NCBI GenBank assembly: GCA_029058745.1
Contig: JAIDXM010000109.1
Location: 1-62,888 of the forward strand
Origin: Muribaculaceae bacterium
GTDB lineage: Bacteria; Bacteroidota; Bacteroidia; Bacteroidales; Muribaculaceae
DNA: 62,888 nt
Direction of reading: 5' to 3'
Each line of letters opens with the position of its first letter. The first letter of the stretch is position 1. Positions 26,114 through 35,501 of this stretch are shown in pieces. The translations under genes and the position numbers were made by a program. Under the pieces are notes generated by a model. It saw only the letters and a list, made by a program, of their open reading frames with translations, did no database searches and was not told the DNA's origin.

Positions 26114-29100
26114 TCATTCTTCAACGACGCGGAGGAAGCACGCGTCGCTTTGGTGTTTGGAGCCTTCTATGTTGCAGTGGTTGGAGTCTCCGAGACCGGT
26201 GTCGAATGTGAAGAAGTTGATGTCGAACACACCGTTGGCATTCTTATATTCATTGAGCCAGTAGTTGGCTCCCGGACGCTTGTAGAGGTCCCAGAAGAGG
26301 GGACGGTGGAAGACATTCCCCTTGCTTACGGATTGGTCCTGGTCCATAGGGAGAGTACGGTGGGCGTATCTCACCACTCCGGACCGGAAGTCATCGTCTC
26401 CCCATACGAACCCTTTGAATTCCTTGGTGTAAAGGAGGCTCGTCTGCGTATAATAGTTGCCGTATCTTCGTCTGCCATAACCGCTGGCGCCAATCGGGAA
26501 AATCACATTACGTCCGTCGTTCATGTTATATAGGACGAGGCAGCGGATGCCACGTCCGGCGGTGGTTCCGGATACCCTGAACTCGTATGCCCCGGCCACG
26601 GTCATGGCCGTCTCGGTTGATTCGTCGCCATATGCCACTCCGAATCCGTAGCCTATATCTTTTTTCGCCTTCATGCTGTCGATGTCGCTGCCTTTCAGGA
26701 GCCTTCCGGTGGAAACAACGCTCCCGTTTTTGTTCTTGACATTGAACGGAGGGTATGCATATGCGGCATATGCTACTGACGGAATCTTGTTCCAGGCTGT
26801 TTTCTCGGTCTTTCCGGCGATGGTGAGTTCTGTCGTCGTATGGTCCTTGAAACCGTCAGCCACATTCTCACACGCATCGATTGGGTAGTCGAGGGCTTCG
26901 GTGCCATATCTGAACAGCGATCCCTCGTCGAGCGGGTTTTCTACCTCCGTGTCTTTGGTGCGCAGATTGAAAGTATGGATTTTTACGCCATTGTCCGTCA
27001 CTCTGATAGGGTCGTATCCCTGTCTTACGAATATACGGTGGAGGCATGTCTCGTTGTGGTATCTCACAAGAATCTCCCCACATCTCGGCTCTCCTGAATT
27101 GGTGCCGTTTGGAGAGTATGTGAAGGTGATTGTAGAACCTGACCCTCCTCTCACAGAATCGGCGGTTATATTCTTTGAATTGGTGTTGTCTCCGTTGATT
27201 TTAAACCAGTCGCCACCGGAGACAATCTTCGCGCTCCAGGGCCCGATGGACTGAATCTTCGTGAAAACTGAGTCTTCCTCACTTGTGAGTTTGGTGAGAA
27301 TCACCTTGAACGGCTTGGCGCAACCGTTACTTCTGTATATGGCCTTGGGGTTGATGACCCGCGTCACCTGGATAATCTCTATTTCGATTGAATTTCCGGG
27401 CACGGACTCCTCCCCGACGATGGAGAACCTTACCTTGGCATAGCGGCGATAGGCGGAATAGGGGTTGTTGCCCGTATATCCGGTCCTTGACACCAGGGTC
27501 TTGGCTCTGGTGAACAGCGGGACACCGATAAGTGTGGAACCCTTCCCCGCGTCGTAAGACACGGTGTAGTAGCCGTCGGTGGCATTTCCATACGGGGTCT
27601 CGCTGGAAGCCGTCTCATATTCGCGCTCGCCGCGAGGAGAGACTTGCTCACCGTTACTGTCATCTCCATTGCCGTTCCAATATTCCTTGTTATATCCTGA
27701 TTCGAGAGTCTTGTCGTTGCCGATGTCGGCTTTTGTGGTGTTCTTCAGGGAAAGGAATCCGTTCCATACTTCATCCTTGTCTTTTACCCATCCTCCGTAG
27801 TAGGTGATGCCGGCGGGGGCGTCTTTCGGGTACCAATGGTTCTGTATGATTTCGGCCTTGATTTTTTTCCCTGTCAGGTCGCCGTTATATCTCAAGGGGA
27901 GAATCATACTCTCATCGTAGAGATATGAGATGAAGTAAGGATTGGGGGCGGAGAATCCTTTCTCCTCCTTATAGTCGATATGCCAGTCGAAGTCGTTGCC
28001 GTTCCCCTTGAATTTCAGAGTCACCTTATAGTGGGTGTTACGTTCGGCGTCGAAATTGTATTTCACGTCTTTCCCGAGCATGAATCGGTATATAATCCTG
28101 CCGTTTCCGGCATCCTCGGCATTGTTGTTCTGATACCAACCCTCCACCTCAATATAAGCCCCGGCCGGGACATTGTCGCGCATGTCGGCATAATCCTTCA
28201 CGGTGCCGTCGTCTGCGGGGTATTGTCTTTTGTCGTATTTCTCCTTCTGAGGGTCATCGGAGAAATCACCCTGACAGTTCTCATAGAAGAAGAGCGCTTT
28301 TGCCTCGTCGGCATGGCTCACGTCAGGATGGTCAATCTTAGGGCTGCTTTTCGCCACCATAGGCCATTTCGTATAGTCGGTCTCGTTCCCTTTTTCGAAA
28401 TAGTCGATGTGATGTCCGTATGTGCTCTTGTCCTCCTCCAGGCGGTGGGTCTCGGTTGCATAGAGAGTCTCGGTGGTGTCTTTCGGGGTGTTTGTGTCGC
28501 CGAGGAGACACTTCTTGGGAATGTTGCGAATCACGGCCTGCTTAAGGTAAATCATCACGTTCTCGCGCAAGCCGGAGCCGTCGTAGTCGATAGTCACTTT
28601 AGAGGCCGCCCTTTTGAGCCATGCGTGCAGCTTCATCCCCGGCTTGTCGATTTTCACGAGAGGGGCTTCCTTACGGTGGGCATTGTCGGTGGTCATGAAT
28701 CCGAGCATCTGCCGGTTGTTGAGATAGTTGTCGGGATCCCAGGTGAGTTCTATCGTCCGTAGTCCTTCCACAGTCTTGATGTCTTCCAGATAATCGTTTT
28801 TGAGTACATCGAGCGTTGATGACACTCTTTCCTCATTATTCCAGCGTCCCATATTCGCTGCCACATAGATATAGAAATCGCCCCATTTCCCGAATTTCCA
28901 GTTGAAAGAGGCTTGGCCGGTCTTAGGTTCGGTGGTAGAGCCGTTTGCCGCGTCGCTGTCCGTGCGGTCAACGATGGTGAAGTTCAGGTCGGAGAGCACA
29001 TCCGTGTCCTCGGTGCCGTCGGCCCCGGTGACTTCTATGAGTTCTCCCTTTGAATCATAGACGAGGATAGCGAAATCGGTTATTTCCCTCATTCCGTCGC

Positions 29101-29287
29101 CCGGAAACGCCTCTGTGGCGCGTGTAGGCTCCATATTGGAATAGGGGGAGAACGAGAGGGTTGCGGATATGTCCGATTGTCCGTCGGTATATCCTCCGTA
29201 TCGGTTGAAATCGAAATCGTCGGAACACCCTGCCGTGGATAGGAGCAGGAGAATGGGGGCTATATATACAAGTAGATTCTCTTTCAT
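26114..29287 (-). CDS. Large fimbrial tip-like lipoprotein, cluster 2 (DUF4906-like)
   Basis: A 1057-residue lipoprotein (Cys21 in STAGC) with an early PTRATE site (Arg56). It is colinear with the cluster 1 protein of 1070 residues: shared blocks include HAWLKRAASKVTIDYDG, IIYRFMLG, ISYLYDESM, a BACON-like stretch (GPWSAKIV to RIFVRQGY), EVENPLDEGSLF, FPIGASGYG, PLFWDLYKRPG and a final DACFLR. It is the last gene of cluster 2 and is the candidate tip adhesin. The last domain again looks FISUMP-like. I saw no convincing terminator in the 289 bases before glpA. Confidence 0.72.
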   Translation of the reverse strand: MKENLLVYIAPILLLLSTAGCSDDFDFNRYGGYTDGQSDISATLSFSPYSNMEPTRATEAFPGDGMREITDFAILVYDSKGELIEVTGADGTEDTDVLSDLNFTIVDRTDSDAANGSTTEPKTGQASFNWKFGKWGDFYIYVAANMGRWNNEERVSSTLDVLKNDYLEDIKTVEGLRTIELTWDPDNYLNNRQMLGFMTTDNAHRKEAPLVKIDKPGMKLHAWLKRAASKVTIDYDGSGLRENVMIYLKQAVIRNIPKKCLLGDTNTPKDTTETLYATETHRLEEDKSTYGHHIDYFEKGNETDYTKWPMVAKSSPKIDHPDVSHADEAKALFFYENCQGDFSDDPQKEKYDKRQYPADDGTVKDYADMRDNVPAGAYIEVEGWYQNNNAEDAGNGRIIYRFMLGKDVKYNFDAERNTHYKVTLKFKGNGNDFDWHIDYKEEKGFSAPNPYFISYLYDESMILPLRYNGDLTGKKIKAEIIQNHWYPKDAPAGITYYGGWVKDKDEVWNGFLSLKNTTKADIGNDKTLESGYNKEYWNGNGDDSNGEQVSPRGEREYETASSETPYGNATDGYYTVSYDAGKGSTLIGVPLFTRAKTLVSRTGYTGNNPYSAYRRYAKVRFSIVGEESVPGNSIEIEIIQVTRVINPKAIYRSNGCAKPFKVILTKLTSEEDSVFTKIQSIGPWSAKIVSGGDWFKINGDNTNSKNITADSVRGGSGSTITFTYSPNGTNSGEPRCGEILVRYHNETCLHRIFVRQGYDPIRVTDNGVKIHTFNLRTKDTEVENPLDEGSLFRYGTEALDYPIDACENVADGFKDHTTTELTIAGKTEKTAWNKIPSVAYAAYAYPPFNVKNKNGSVVSTGRLLKGSDIDSMKAKKDIGYGFGVAYGDESTETAMTVAGAYEFRVSGTTAGRGIRCLVLYNMNDGRNVIFPIGASGYGRRRYGNYYTQTSLLYTKEFKGFVWGDDDFRSGVVRYAHRTLPMDQDQSVSKGNVFHRPLFWDLYKRPGANYWLNEYKNANGVFDINFFTFDTGLGDSNHCNIEGSKHQSDACFLRVVEE

Positions 29288-29336
29288 ATCATTTCAGTAG
29301 TCGGGCGTGTGGAGACGCTCTCTAAAGGTGGCTTCT

Positions 29337-30527
29337 TCAGGGTTTCGCGGGAGTTATTATATTTCCGTCCTCATCGCGGTCGAGTCCGAAATCAGGCTCA
29401 AGCACAACTGACGAATATGGCGTCACGTCAAGTTTCACCTCGATGCTATCGGGATGCTTGCTCACCACATAGTGATACCAGTTGTTGCGCATGATGTTGA
29501 AATGGTCTCCCTTCTTGAGGGATGTGACGTAGGAGGGGGGTGTCTCGTAGTATTTGAAGTCAATCCAGAATGTGTAGTCGATTCCGGAGAAACGCACTCC
29601 GATTCTTGCCCTGTCCTCCTCATCAAGAGTCTCGTTGCCGATTATGTTGGCGAATTCCGGGACATAAATCACCCATTTCCCGTTGTCGGTCTTCACGAAA
29701 GGGATGTCGGAGTCGGTGGTAGTATTGGCGGGGATGGCGGGGGACGAGGTGTAATCGTCGTTGAAATTGTCTTTCCGGTAGTCACTCTCGCATGTCACTC
29801 CCGGGGGGAACATGAATCCGCGCCTGTTCACTTTGTTCATGAACACCTTGTCGAGGGTCTTGACGGAGGAGTTTTCCGTGTCGGCCTCTACTTCGATTTT
29901 CGCGAAGGCCCTGAGCATGTGCATGGCTCCGAGGTCGGCTGTCATGTCGCTGTCGAATTCGAGAGTCTTGGTGTCGATGATTCCGAACATCGGGATATGG
30001 TGGGTTTCATCCACGATTAGGTCCCCGTGTCCTTCACCGTCATTGTCGGAGGTCTCGAAATCGAAAGCCGACAAGTCGGCGATGTCGGTGATTGTGGTGA
30101 GTCCTACACCGGCGGCTGGGTAGCTTCCCCAGTTGGCGAGGAGAAGCACCTTCAGCATATAGTCGCATCCATCGAGAAGCGTGGAGCTGACAGAGCCTTC
30201 GATGAATGTGCGCTTGCGGTTGTCGTCGGAAGTCTTTATCTCGGTGTCGGTGAAAGAACCGATATAATTGTCATCCTTGTCGAAAAAGAGCACCATGAAA
30301 TCCTTTCCCTCGAAGTCGATCATATTCTCATAGATAGAACCGGGCTGATAGTCGCCCGCAGAGGGAGTGGCGCGAGTCGGGGAGGAGATGTCGAAGTCCA
30401 GATATAGCCTCAGCTTCATTGTGTCGGGCATAGCGGGTTCGGCCTCCGGAGAGTCGGAGGAGCAGGCAGACGCCACACACATGGCCAATATTGTCAGTAT
30501 TGTCGCTAATGTCTTAGAAATCCACAT
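29337..30527 (-). CDS. Accessory fimbrial subunit, cluster 2
   Basis: Start taken at Met 30525-30527 (396 residues), opening a lipoprotein signal (MWISKTLATILTILAM, Cys22 in VASAC); this makes a 14-base overlap with the anchor gene. After a first strand (LRLYLDFDIS) comes SPTRAT with Arg52 as probable processing site. Beta-rich halves follow, and the end TPYSSVVLEPDFGLDRD matches the cluster 1 counterpart. By position it corresponds to Mfa3/Mfa4-type minor subunits and probably joins shaft and tip. Confidence 0.7.
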   Translation of the reverse strand: MWISKTLATILTILAMCVASACSSDSPEAEPAMPDTMKLRLYLDFDISSPTRATPSAGDYQPGSIYENMIDFEGKDFMVLFFDKDDNYIGSFTDTEIKTSDDNRKRTFIEGSVSSTLLDGCDYMLKVLLLANWGSYPAAGVGLTTITDIADLSAFDFETSDNDGEGHGDLIVDETHHIPMFGIIDTKTLEFDSDMTADLGAMHMLRAFAKIEVEADTENSSVKTLDKVFMNKVNRRGFMFPPGVTCESDYRKDNFNDDYTSSPAIPANTTTDSDIPFVKTDNGKWVIYVPEFANIIGNETLDEEDRARIGVRFSGIDYTFWIDFKYYETPPSYVTSLKKGDHFNIMRNNWYHYVVSKHPDSIEVKLDVTPYSSVVLEPDFGLDRDEDGNIITPAKP

Positions 30528-31764
30528 TTTGAGTACGTTTAGACCATGAAAGCACATTTATGACGATGTCGCAGTATAGCCATTTGTCACCTTTCAGGAA
30601 GAAGTCGAGGTGATAGTCGTATTCGCGGTCGAGATATTCCTGGTGGCCGTAGTTGTATATCTCGTAGGCCATCCGTCCTTGCGAGAGCACGGAGGGGAGG
30701 TTTATATGCGCCACCACTGCGCCGGTCTCCTTGTTCGAAATCTCGAGTATGGCGTTGTCGGCATTGTCGGAGGTGTTATAGACGAGACGGTTGAACATCA
30801 GGTTGTAGTGGGCCGTGCGCTGCACGGTCTCCGGTTCCTCTTTTGAGTCCCCTTTGGAACCCCCTTCCATATCGTATTGTCCCGGCTTCCCTTTGTGGAT
30901 TGTCTCGATTTCCATTGAGCCATCGGAGAGGAAGCGGCTTGTCCAGGAGGCATAGGGTGAATAGTGGAGGGAGTCGGTGGTGACAACCTCGTTGTCGTGG
31001 GCGAGAGTGGCGTTGTTGTCGAGAATCCTCACGTCATACCTGTCGGCCGACACGGAAGCCGGCTCGTCGAGTTCGCGGAGGGTGATGTTAAGATGCTTTG
31101 TGTCGCGCACGAGCGAGACGGTGGCGTATGTCGCACGGTTGTCGGCCACCTCCACAAACTGCTCGTCGAGTGGATATACCGAGAAGGGTTTCGAGGTGCG
31201 CTGCAATGCCGGGACAATGTTTCCATCCTGAGGCAAGTGGCTCATCACTTTCAGGGTGTGCCAGAGAGTGTCGAGAGGGGCCGCGTCGCTGACGGCATGG
31301 TGCGACGAACCGTGGCAGGCGTCATCTTCCCTGTCGAGTTCAATCACGAGGTCATCGTGGGAGGAGGGGGAGTTGCGGCGGTATTTCGCGCCCGGAGTCG
31401 CGAGGGCCTCCTGCCAGTCGCGTTGCATGGCCACGGCCTGCACCCGGTAGCGTCCCGGACGGAGTTCGTCCGGAGAGAAATGTATCGCGTAGCCATATAG
31501 CGAAAGGGGAGCGTCGGCCCCGGAATTGGAGACTGTCCTTGTCGCCGCGAGATTCCCCTGCTCGTCGTATAGGAACAGGGTGACATGGCCAACGTGGTCC
31601 TTGAACATGTCGGCGCGCTGCGTATTGTAGTCATAGACGAAACGCACATACAGCCCCAAGGGACAGTCTTCGACACTGTCCTGCATCATGGAACATGATG
31701 TCGAGGCCGCGACAGCCGCCATGGCCGCCATGCCGCGTAGGAAAGTATTGAAAAAGCGGTTCAT
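30514..31764 (-). CDS. FimB/Mfa2-family fimbrial anchor lipoprotein, cluster 2
   Basis: A 416-residue lipoprotein (Cys24 in STSC). EDCPLGLYVRFVYDYN is the FimB/Mfa2 signature, shared with LPECVGGLRLRFVYDYN in cluster 1. There is no Thr-Arg site after the first strand, in contrast to the other subunits; ATRT occurs later, as in the cluster 1 anchor. The C-terminus LSWSKRTQNVDF almost repeats LSWAKRSQNVDF of the fimbrillin encoded just upstream. It should sit in the outer membrane at the pilus base. Confidence 0.8.
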   Translation of the reverse strand: MNRFFNTFLRGMAAMAAVAASTSCSMMQDSVEDCPLGLYVRFVYDYNTQRADMFKDHVGHVTLFLYDEQGNLAATRTVSNSGADAPLSLYGYAIHFSPDELRPGRYRVQAVAMQRDWQEALATPGAKYRRNSPSSHDDLVIELDREDDACHGSSHHAVSDAAPLDTLWHTLKVMSHLPQDGNIVPALQRTSKPFSVYPLDEQFVEVADNRATYATVSLVRDTKHLNITLRELDEPASVSADRYDVRILDNNATLAHDNEVVTTDSLHYSPYASWTSRFLSDGSMEIETIHKGKPGQYDMEGGSKGDSKEEPETVQRTAHYNLMFNRLVYNTSDNADNAILEISNKETGAVVAHINLPSVLSQGRMAYEIYNYGHQEYLDREYDYHLDFFLKGDKWLYCDIVINVLSWSKRTQNVDF

Positions 31765-31792
31765 AGATGCTTTTATTTTTTTTGATTGGTGA

Positions 31793-31818
31793 CATGGCGG
31801 GGTTTCACCCCCGCCATG
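31793..31818 (-). other. Hairpin between fimbrillin and anchor genes, cluster 2
   Basis: The 10-bp arms CATGGCGGGG (31793-31802) and CCCCGCCATG (31809-31818) enclose a 6-base loop. On the transcript side it is followed by A-rich rather than T-rich sequence, so it is more likely to protect the fimbrillin message or weaken read-through than to stop transcription. A CCTCCGGAGG palindrome lies next to it. Confidence 0.5.
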
Positions 31819-31877
31819 CCTTTGGCACGCCCTCCGGAGGATGGCCGGAGAAGCTTGGATGGCTCTCAGTTCAGGAA

Positions 31878-33890
31878 TCAGAAATCGACATTCTGGGAAC
31901 GTTTAGCCCAGGAGAGGATGTTGATTTTGAACGAGAGGTATTTGTGGACATCGTGGTTGTCGTCAGACTTGTTCACGTTCTGCACCTTCGGAGGTACTGG
32001 GGAACCGAGATGAAACACGTTACCGATGGAAACCGAATACCAGTTGTTGCGCACCATGCCGTAGCGACCGAGGTAGTAAGGTTCGGAATTGGTGTCGTTG
32101 CCGTAGGCCTGTTCGGTGGTGATTTTTGATGTTTCGGGGGTTTCGATTGCCCATTTCCATGGAGCGAGGTCATTGGGACCGTATGTTCCATTTGATGGCG
32201 CATCTGCGAAGTGCATGAATCGGAGGTCGTAGTAGCTATGTCCGTCAGTATATTGAAGAATGCGCCAGGTAGAGTTGATATAGCTGATAAGGGCCTTCTT
32301 TGACGCACTTTCCGCGAATGCAACGTTGGGATCCACCTTGAAAGTCTTGTCAGCCCCGACTTCTTCTTTGGAAACTACCAGGTTAATGTCTGTGACAGAA
32401 TATACTCCGGTCTCAGCGTCATGGCTGAATGTGATGGAGATATTGCTTTTCCCATATGAGAAGCTTTTACCCTCATTGAGAGCCGCCTTGAATGCCTCGC
32501 GGATGTCGGAGTTGTGGCCGTTTACAGCTCCGCTTCCGGGAGTGTCGGTGGATGGTTCGTCATCTGTCAGATAACCCCAGATTACAGAAGTCGCATCCTC
32601 GATGTTGGTGTAGAGGTTGTTCTCGTCATCATTAAGTGTGAAGAATGTCACGGGCTTGTTGTCTCCACCCACAGCGATTGTCATACGGAATACGGCACGT
32701 GTCGTGTTGTGGTAGCTTTGATTGGCTACTGAGAAGGTATTCTCGTGAGGATAGAATATATAGTCCTTGTCCTGGAATAGCTTTCCATTTTCTGTGGTTA
32801 TTCCATTCACGAAATAGGTGTTGTATTGGAAATGGCCTTTGCCATTGTATTGCGGGTCGGCGCACCAATATATTCGATAAAGATTTTCGGGAGTCTCATT
32901 GTTTATTTGCCCCATAGGTTCGGTGCCTACAAAACGGTAGTTCTTATAGGCTTCATAGTCATCTCCCCCTGTGGTGTAACCGAGGTAGTCATCAAGTACG
33001 CCGTTACCGATTCCGAGATTGCGTATAATGTAGGATGTCGGCTCAGTGTTATCGACGTACCATCCCCAAAGCTTGATATCGTATTTTTCATTTCCGATAG
33101 TGGCTGAAGTGGGGACAGATTCGAGTGTGGCTTTCGCCACGGCGCGTTCCACATATATCGAGGCGGCAGGGTCTTTTTTCGCGTCGGCCTCGGTGTCGTG
33201 TATTTTTCCGGGGTCGAATTCCACAAGAGTTCTGACATTACTGAATTCAGGCTTTTGGGGAGCCAAGGTTCCGCGTTTGCTGCCGATTGCGCTGGATAGC
33301 GGAGCGTTTGTCATGAAGAACTTGTCGGAATTGCGGCTCTCCCCATTGTAGAGCTGATGGGAGGTCTGCGCTTCGAGAAGTTCTGCGAATGTCCCTGTAA
33401 AAGCGGTAGAGGGATTCGTGCCAGAATTGGCGGTTTTCACCATCAGTTCACCATTGTCGCCACAGGAGATGACTTCGGGATTGTAGTTGAGGATGGCGAG
33501 GGCAAACAGTTTGTCTTCTTCCTCTCTTTCAAGACCGTCAATCTTTGCAACCTTTGAATAGCGGGTTGTGATGTTGTCATTGTCGTTGTCAGGCTCCTGC
33601 ATGGCCATGTCGTAGAGCACGTAGGCTCCTGCCACTGTCGCGCTCATCTCGTCAGTGCCTTTGAAAATCACGATGGCGGCGTTGTCAACGTGATATTCGT
33701 TGGTGGTGCCGTCGTCGTAATTGTCGTTGATGGCACGTGTGCCGGCTACGGTCGGGAGCTGGATGTTGAATGCCAGATACCCGCCCGGGGTCTCGACAGT
33801 CTGCCCCCCGTTGGTGGGGAGGTCTTCATTGGAGCAGCCTGCGAGAACAGAGAGAGCAAGCGCCCCTGATAATAATCCTTTAAGTCTCAT
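31878..33890 (-). CDS. Major fimbrillin (FimA/Mfa1-like stalk subunit), cluster 2
   Basis: A 670-residue lipoprotein (Cys19 in VLAGC) with the strand YLAFNIQLPTVAG followed by TRAIND (Arg52), the probable site of removal of the first strand before polymerisation. The body is beta-rich with Mfa1-like features such as KLFALAILNYNPEV. The end INILSWAKRSQNVDF is nearly the same as the end of the anchor encoded next, which differs from cluster 1. It should be exported through Sec, lipidated, taken to the outer membrane and assembled into the second pilus. An A/T-rich leader precedes the start. Confidence 0.82.
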   Translation of the reverse strand: MRLKGLLSGALALSVLAGCSNEDLPTNGGQTVETPGGYLAFNIQLPTVAGTRAINDNYDDGTTNEYHVDNAAIVIFKGTDEMSATVAGAYVLYDMAMQEPDNDNDNITTRYSKVAKIDGLEREEEDKLFALAILNYNPEVISCGDNGELMVKTANSGTNPSTAFTGTFAELLEAQTSHQLYNGESRNSDKFFMTNAPLSSAIGSKRGTLAPQKPEFSNVRTLVEFDPGKIHDTEADAKKDPAASIYVERAVAKATLESVPTSATIGNEKYDIKLWGWYVDNTEPTSYIIRNLGIGNGVLDDYLGYTTGGDDYEAYKNYRFVGTEPMGQINNETPENLYRIYWCADPQYNGKGHFQYNTYFVNGITTENGKLFQDKDYIFYPHENTFSVANQSYHNTTRAVFRMTIAVGGDNKPVTFFTLNDDENNLYTNIEDATSVIWGYLTDDEPSTDTPGSGAVNGHNSDIREAFKAALNEGKSFSYGKSNISITFSHDAETGVYSVTDINLVVSKEEVGADKTFKVDPNVAFAESASKKALISYINSTWRILQYTDGHSYYDLRFMHFADAPSNGTYGPNDLAPWKWAIETPETSKITTEQAYGNDTNSEPYYLGRYGMVRNNWYSVSIGNVFHLGSPVPPKVQNVNKSDDNHDVHKYLSFKINILSWAKRSQNVDF

Positions 33891-33984
33891 TATTCAGTAG
33901 TTTAGTTAAATGTAATCTTATTATAATCGGTAAGGGTGTCATGCAGCCCTTTTGATATTTTTGGCCGGTGGCCTATATGCAGAA

Positions 33985-34009
33985 AGCCGGGCGTAACAGT
34001 CCTCCGGCT
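33985..34009 (-). other. Intercistronic hairpin before the major fimbrillin gene, cluster 2
   Basis: AGCCGG (33985-33990) pairs with CCGGCT (34004-34009) just after the DUF3868 stop. It matches in place and core (GCCGG/CCGGC) the hairpin at 9334-9353 of cluster 1. Confidence 0.4.
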
Positions 34010-34021
34010 CGTCAATGTCCG

Positions 34022-35488
34022 TTATCTCAGGAGGTTGAGGTTTTTCGATGCTTCCGGGAGATTTCCGGCCTTCTCAAACCACTTCTCGGCCTCCTCGAAC
34101 TCCCCCTCGGCTGTGGCGATTATTCCACGCAGGTTGCACACCTCTGCCGACATCCCGGCCTTGTCGAGGAGCGGCTTTGCCGCCTCATAGTCGCCGGAGC
34201 GCACTTTGGCCGCCGCCGCGTTGAGGTTTGCCGTCTCGTTGTCGGGGTAGTGGGCGAGGGCAATGTCGATGACTCTGTTGAATTCGTCGCTCCCTTCCGG
34301 GTATAGACGCGCCACACGGAACATCTGGTTGAGCGACATCTTTTCCGGGGAAGTCTCGATGATGCGGGCCAGATGCCTGTCGTCCATGGGCTTCAGCCTG
34401 GTGCTGATGGCGAATGTCGTGGCACGCAGACGCGGGAACCATTCAGGGAGTATCTTGCTTCTGTAAAGCTTTGCGAATTTCGGCGATGTCTTCAGTTCCT
34501 TCTCTTTCTCATCGTAGTCGGCGGGCCCATAGGCGGGACGGTCGATGAGCTCCAGGAGGTCGGCACGCTGCCGGTCGGTGATTTCGTCGCTGTTCACAAT
34601 CTGCTCGCGGAATTCCTTCCAGTTTTCCGGCACTGCTGAATATGTGCTTTTGTCGCGAGGGATGTTGTATCGGTCGGCCAGGTATTCAGCGAGGGCCTTA
34701 GAGCGGTTTGTGGCGAGGTAGTCGTTATGGGTGTATGGCGATTCCGGCGACGCGTATCCGCAGATTGCGATTCCGGCTATTTCCACATTCGGGTCTGAGA
34801 GAGCGTAGCTTACGGAGTCGTCGATGATGCGCAGTTGCTCGCGGTTGTCGATTTTCTGGCCGTTGCGGCAGGTGAAAGGGGAGTCGTGGAGTTCTGTCCT
34901 ATCTACTTCAAACTGGACACGCGCTTTCCCCTCATGTATTTCCACGGGGAGTTCCGTCACTGCGGGTGTCACCATGGCAGTCCGCATCTCCTTGGCGGGG
35001 TTGAGATGGAGTGGAATTTCATCCATTATTAGCTGTCCCTGCTCTACTCCGCATCCGCAAGAGTCATACACGAAAGCCAGGCGGGCGTCGCCGAGGCGCA
35101 TCCATTTCTCAAGGGGCACGCTCGCGAGATAGTCGAATTTCTGTTTCTTGCCGTTGCGTCGCCACACTTCGTCAATAATTTCGTGGCGAGAGATGTCGTC
35201 AAACCCCTTCAGGGCACCGCGCTGATAGGCGAAGTGCATGTTCTTGCCGCTGATGAGCAGGGAGGGGAGGGTGGCTTCCTCCTCGGCCGCGCCCCTCACC
35301 ACCGGGGTCACGAAAACCTGGCGGTTACTTCCCAACTTCAGGGAGTCGAGTATGATTTCCGCACTGACGTTAAGGTGTTGTCCGGCCACAGAAAGGGTGA
35401 CATCTTCCGTTGATATGCCGCTCCCCTGAGCAAAGGTGTTGGCCGATGACATCATGGCAAGTATGATTGCCGTATATATGTTTCTCAT
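34022..35488 (-). CDS. DUF3868 / OmpA-like protein, fimbrial cluster 2
   Basis: A 488-residue exported protein (signal peptide ending NTFAQ), paralogous to 7862-9304. The DUF3868 part has a Cys pair in YDSCGCGVE. The OmpA-like part shows ICGYASPESPYTHNDYLA and the R-S-KALAEYL helix for peptidoglycan binding. The C-terminal helical tail (NLNAAAAKVRSGDYEAAK, then a second repeat with GEFEEAEKWFEKAG) is TPR-like. It probably forms part of the outer-membrane base of the second pilus. It is 13 bases downstream of the DUF3575 gene. Confidence 0.8.
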   Translation of the reverse strand: MRNIYTAIILAMMSSANTFAQGSGISTEDVTLSVAGQHLNVSAEIILDSLKLGSNRQVFVTPVVRGAAEEEATLPSLLISGKNMHFAYQRGALKGFDDISRHEIIDEVWRRNGKKQKFDYLASVPLEKWMRLGDARLAFVYDSCGCGVEQGQLIMDEIPLHLNPAKEMRTAMVTPAVTELPVEIHEGKARVQFEVDRTELHDSPFTCRNGQKIDNREQLRIIDDSVSYALSDPNVEIAGIAICGYASPESPYTHNDYLATNRSKALAEYLADRYNIPRDKSTYSAVPENWKEFREQIVNSDEITDRQRADLLELIDRPAYGPADYDEKEKELKTSPKFAKLYRSKILPEWFPRLRATTFAISTRLKPMDDRHLARIIETSPEKMSLNQMFRVARLYPEGSDEFNRVIDIALAHYPDNETANLNAAAAKVRSGDYEAAKPLLDKAGMSAEVCNLRGIIATAEGEFEEAEKWFEKAGNLPEASKNLNLLR

Positions 35489-35501
35489 ATCGATGGCGTG
35501 C

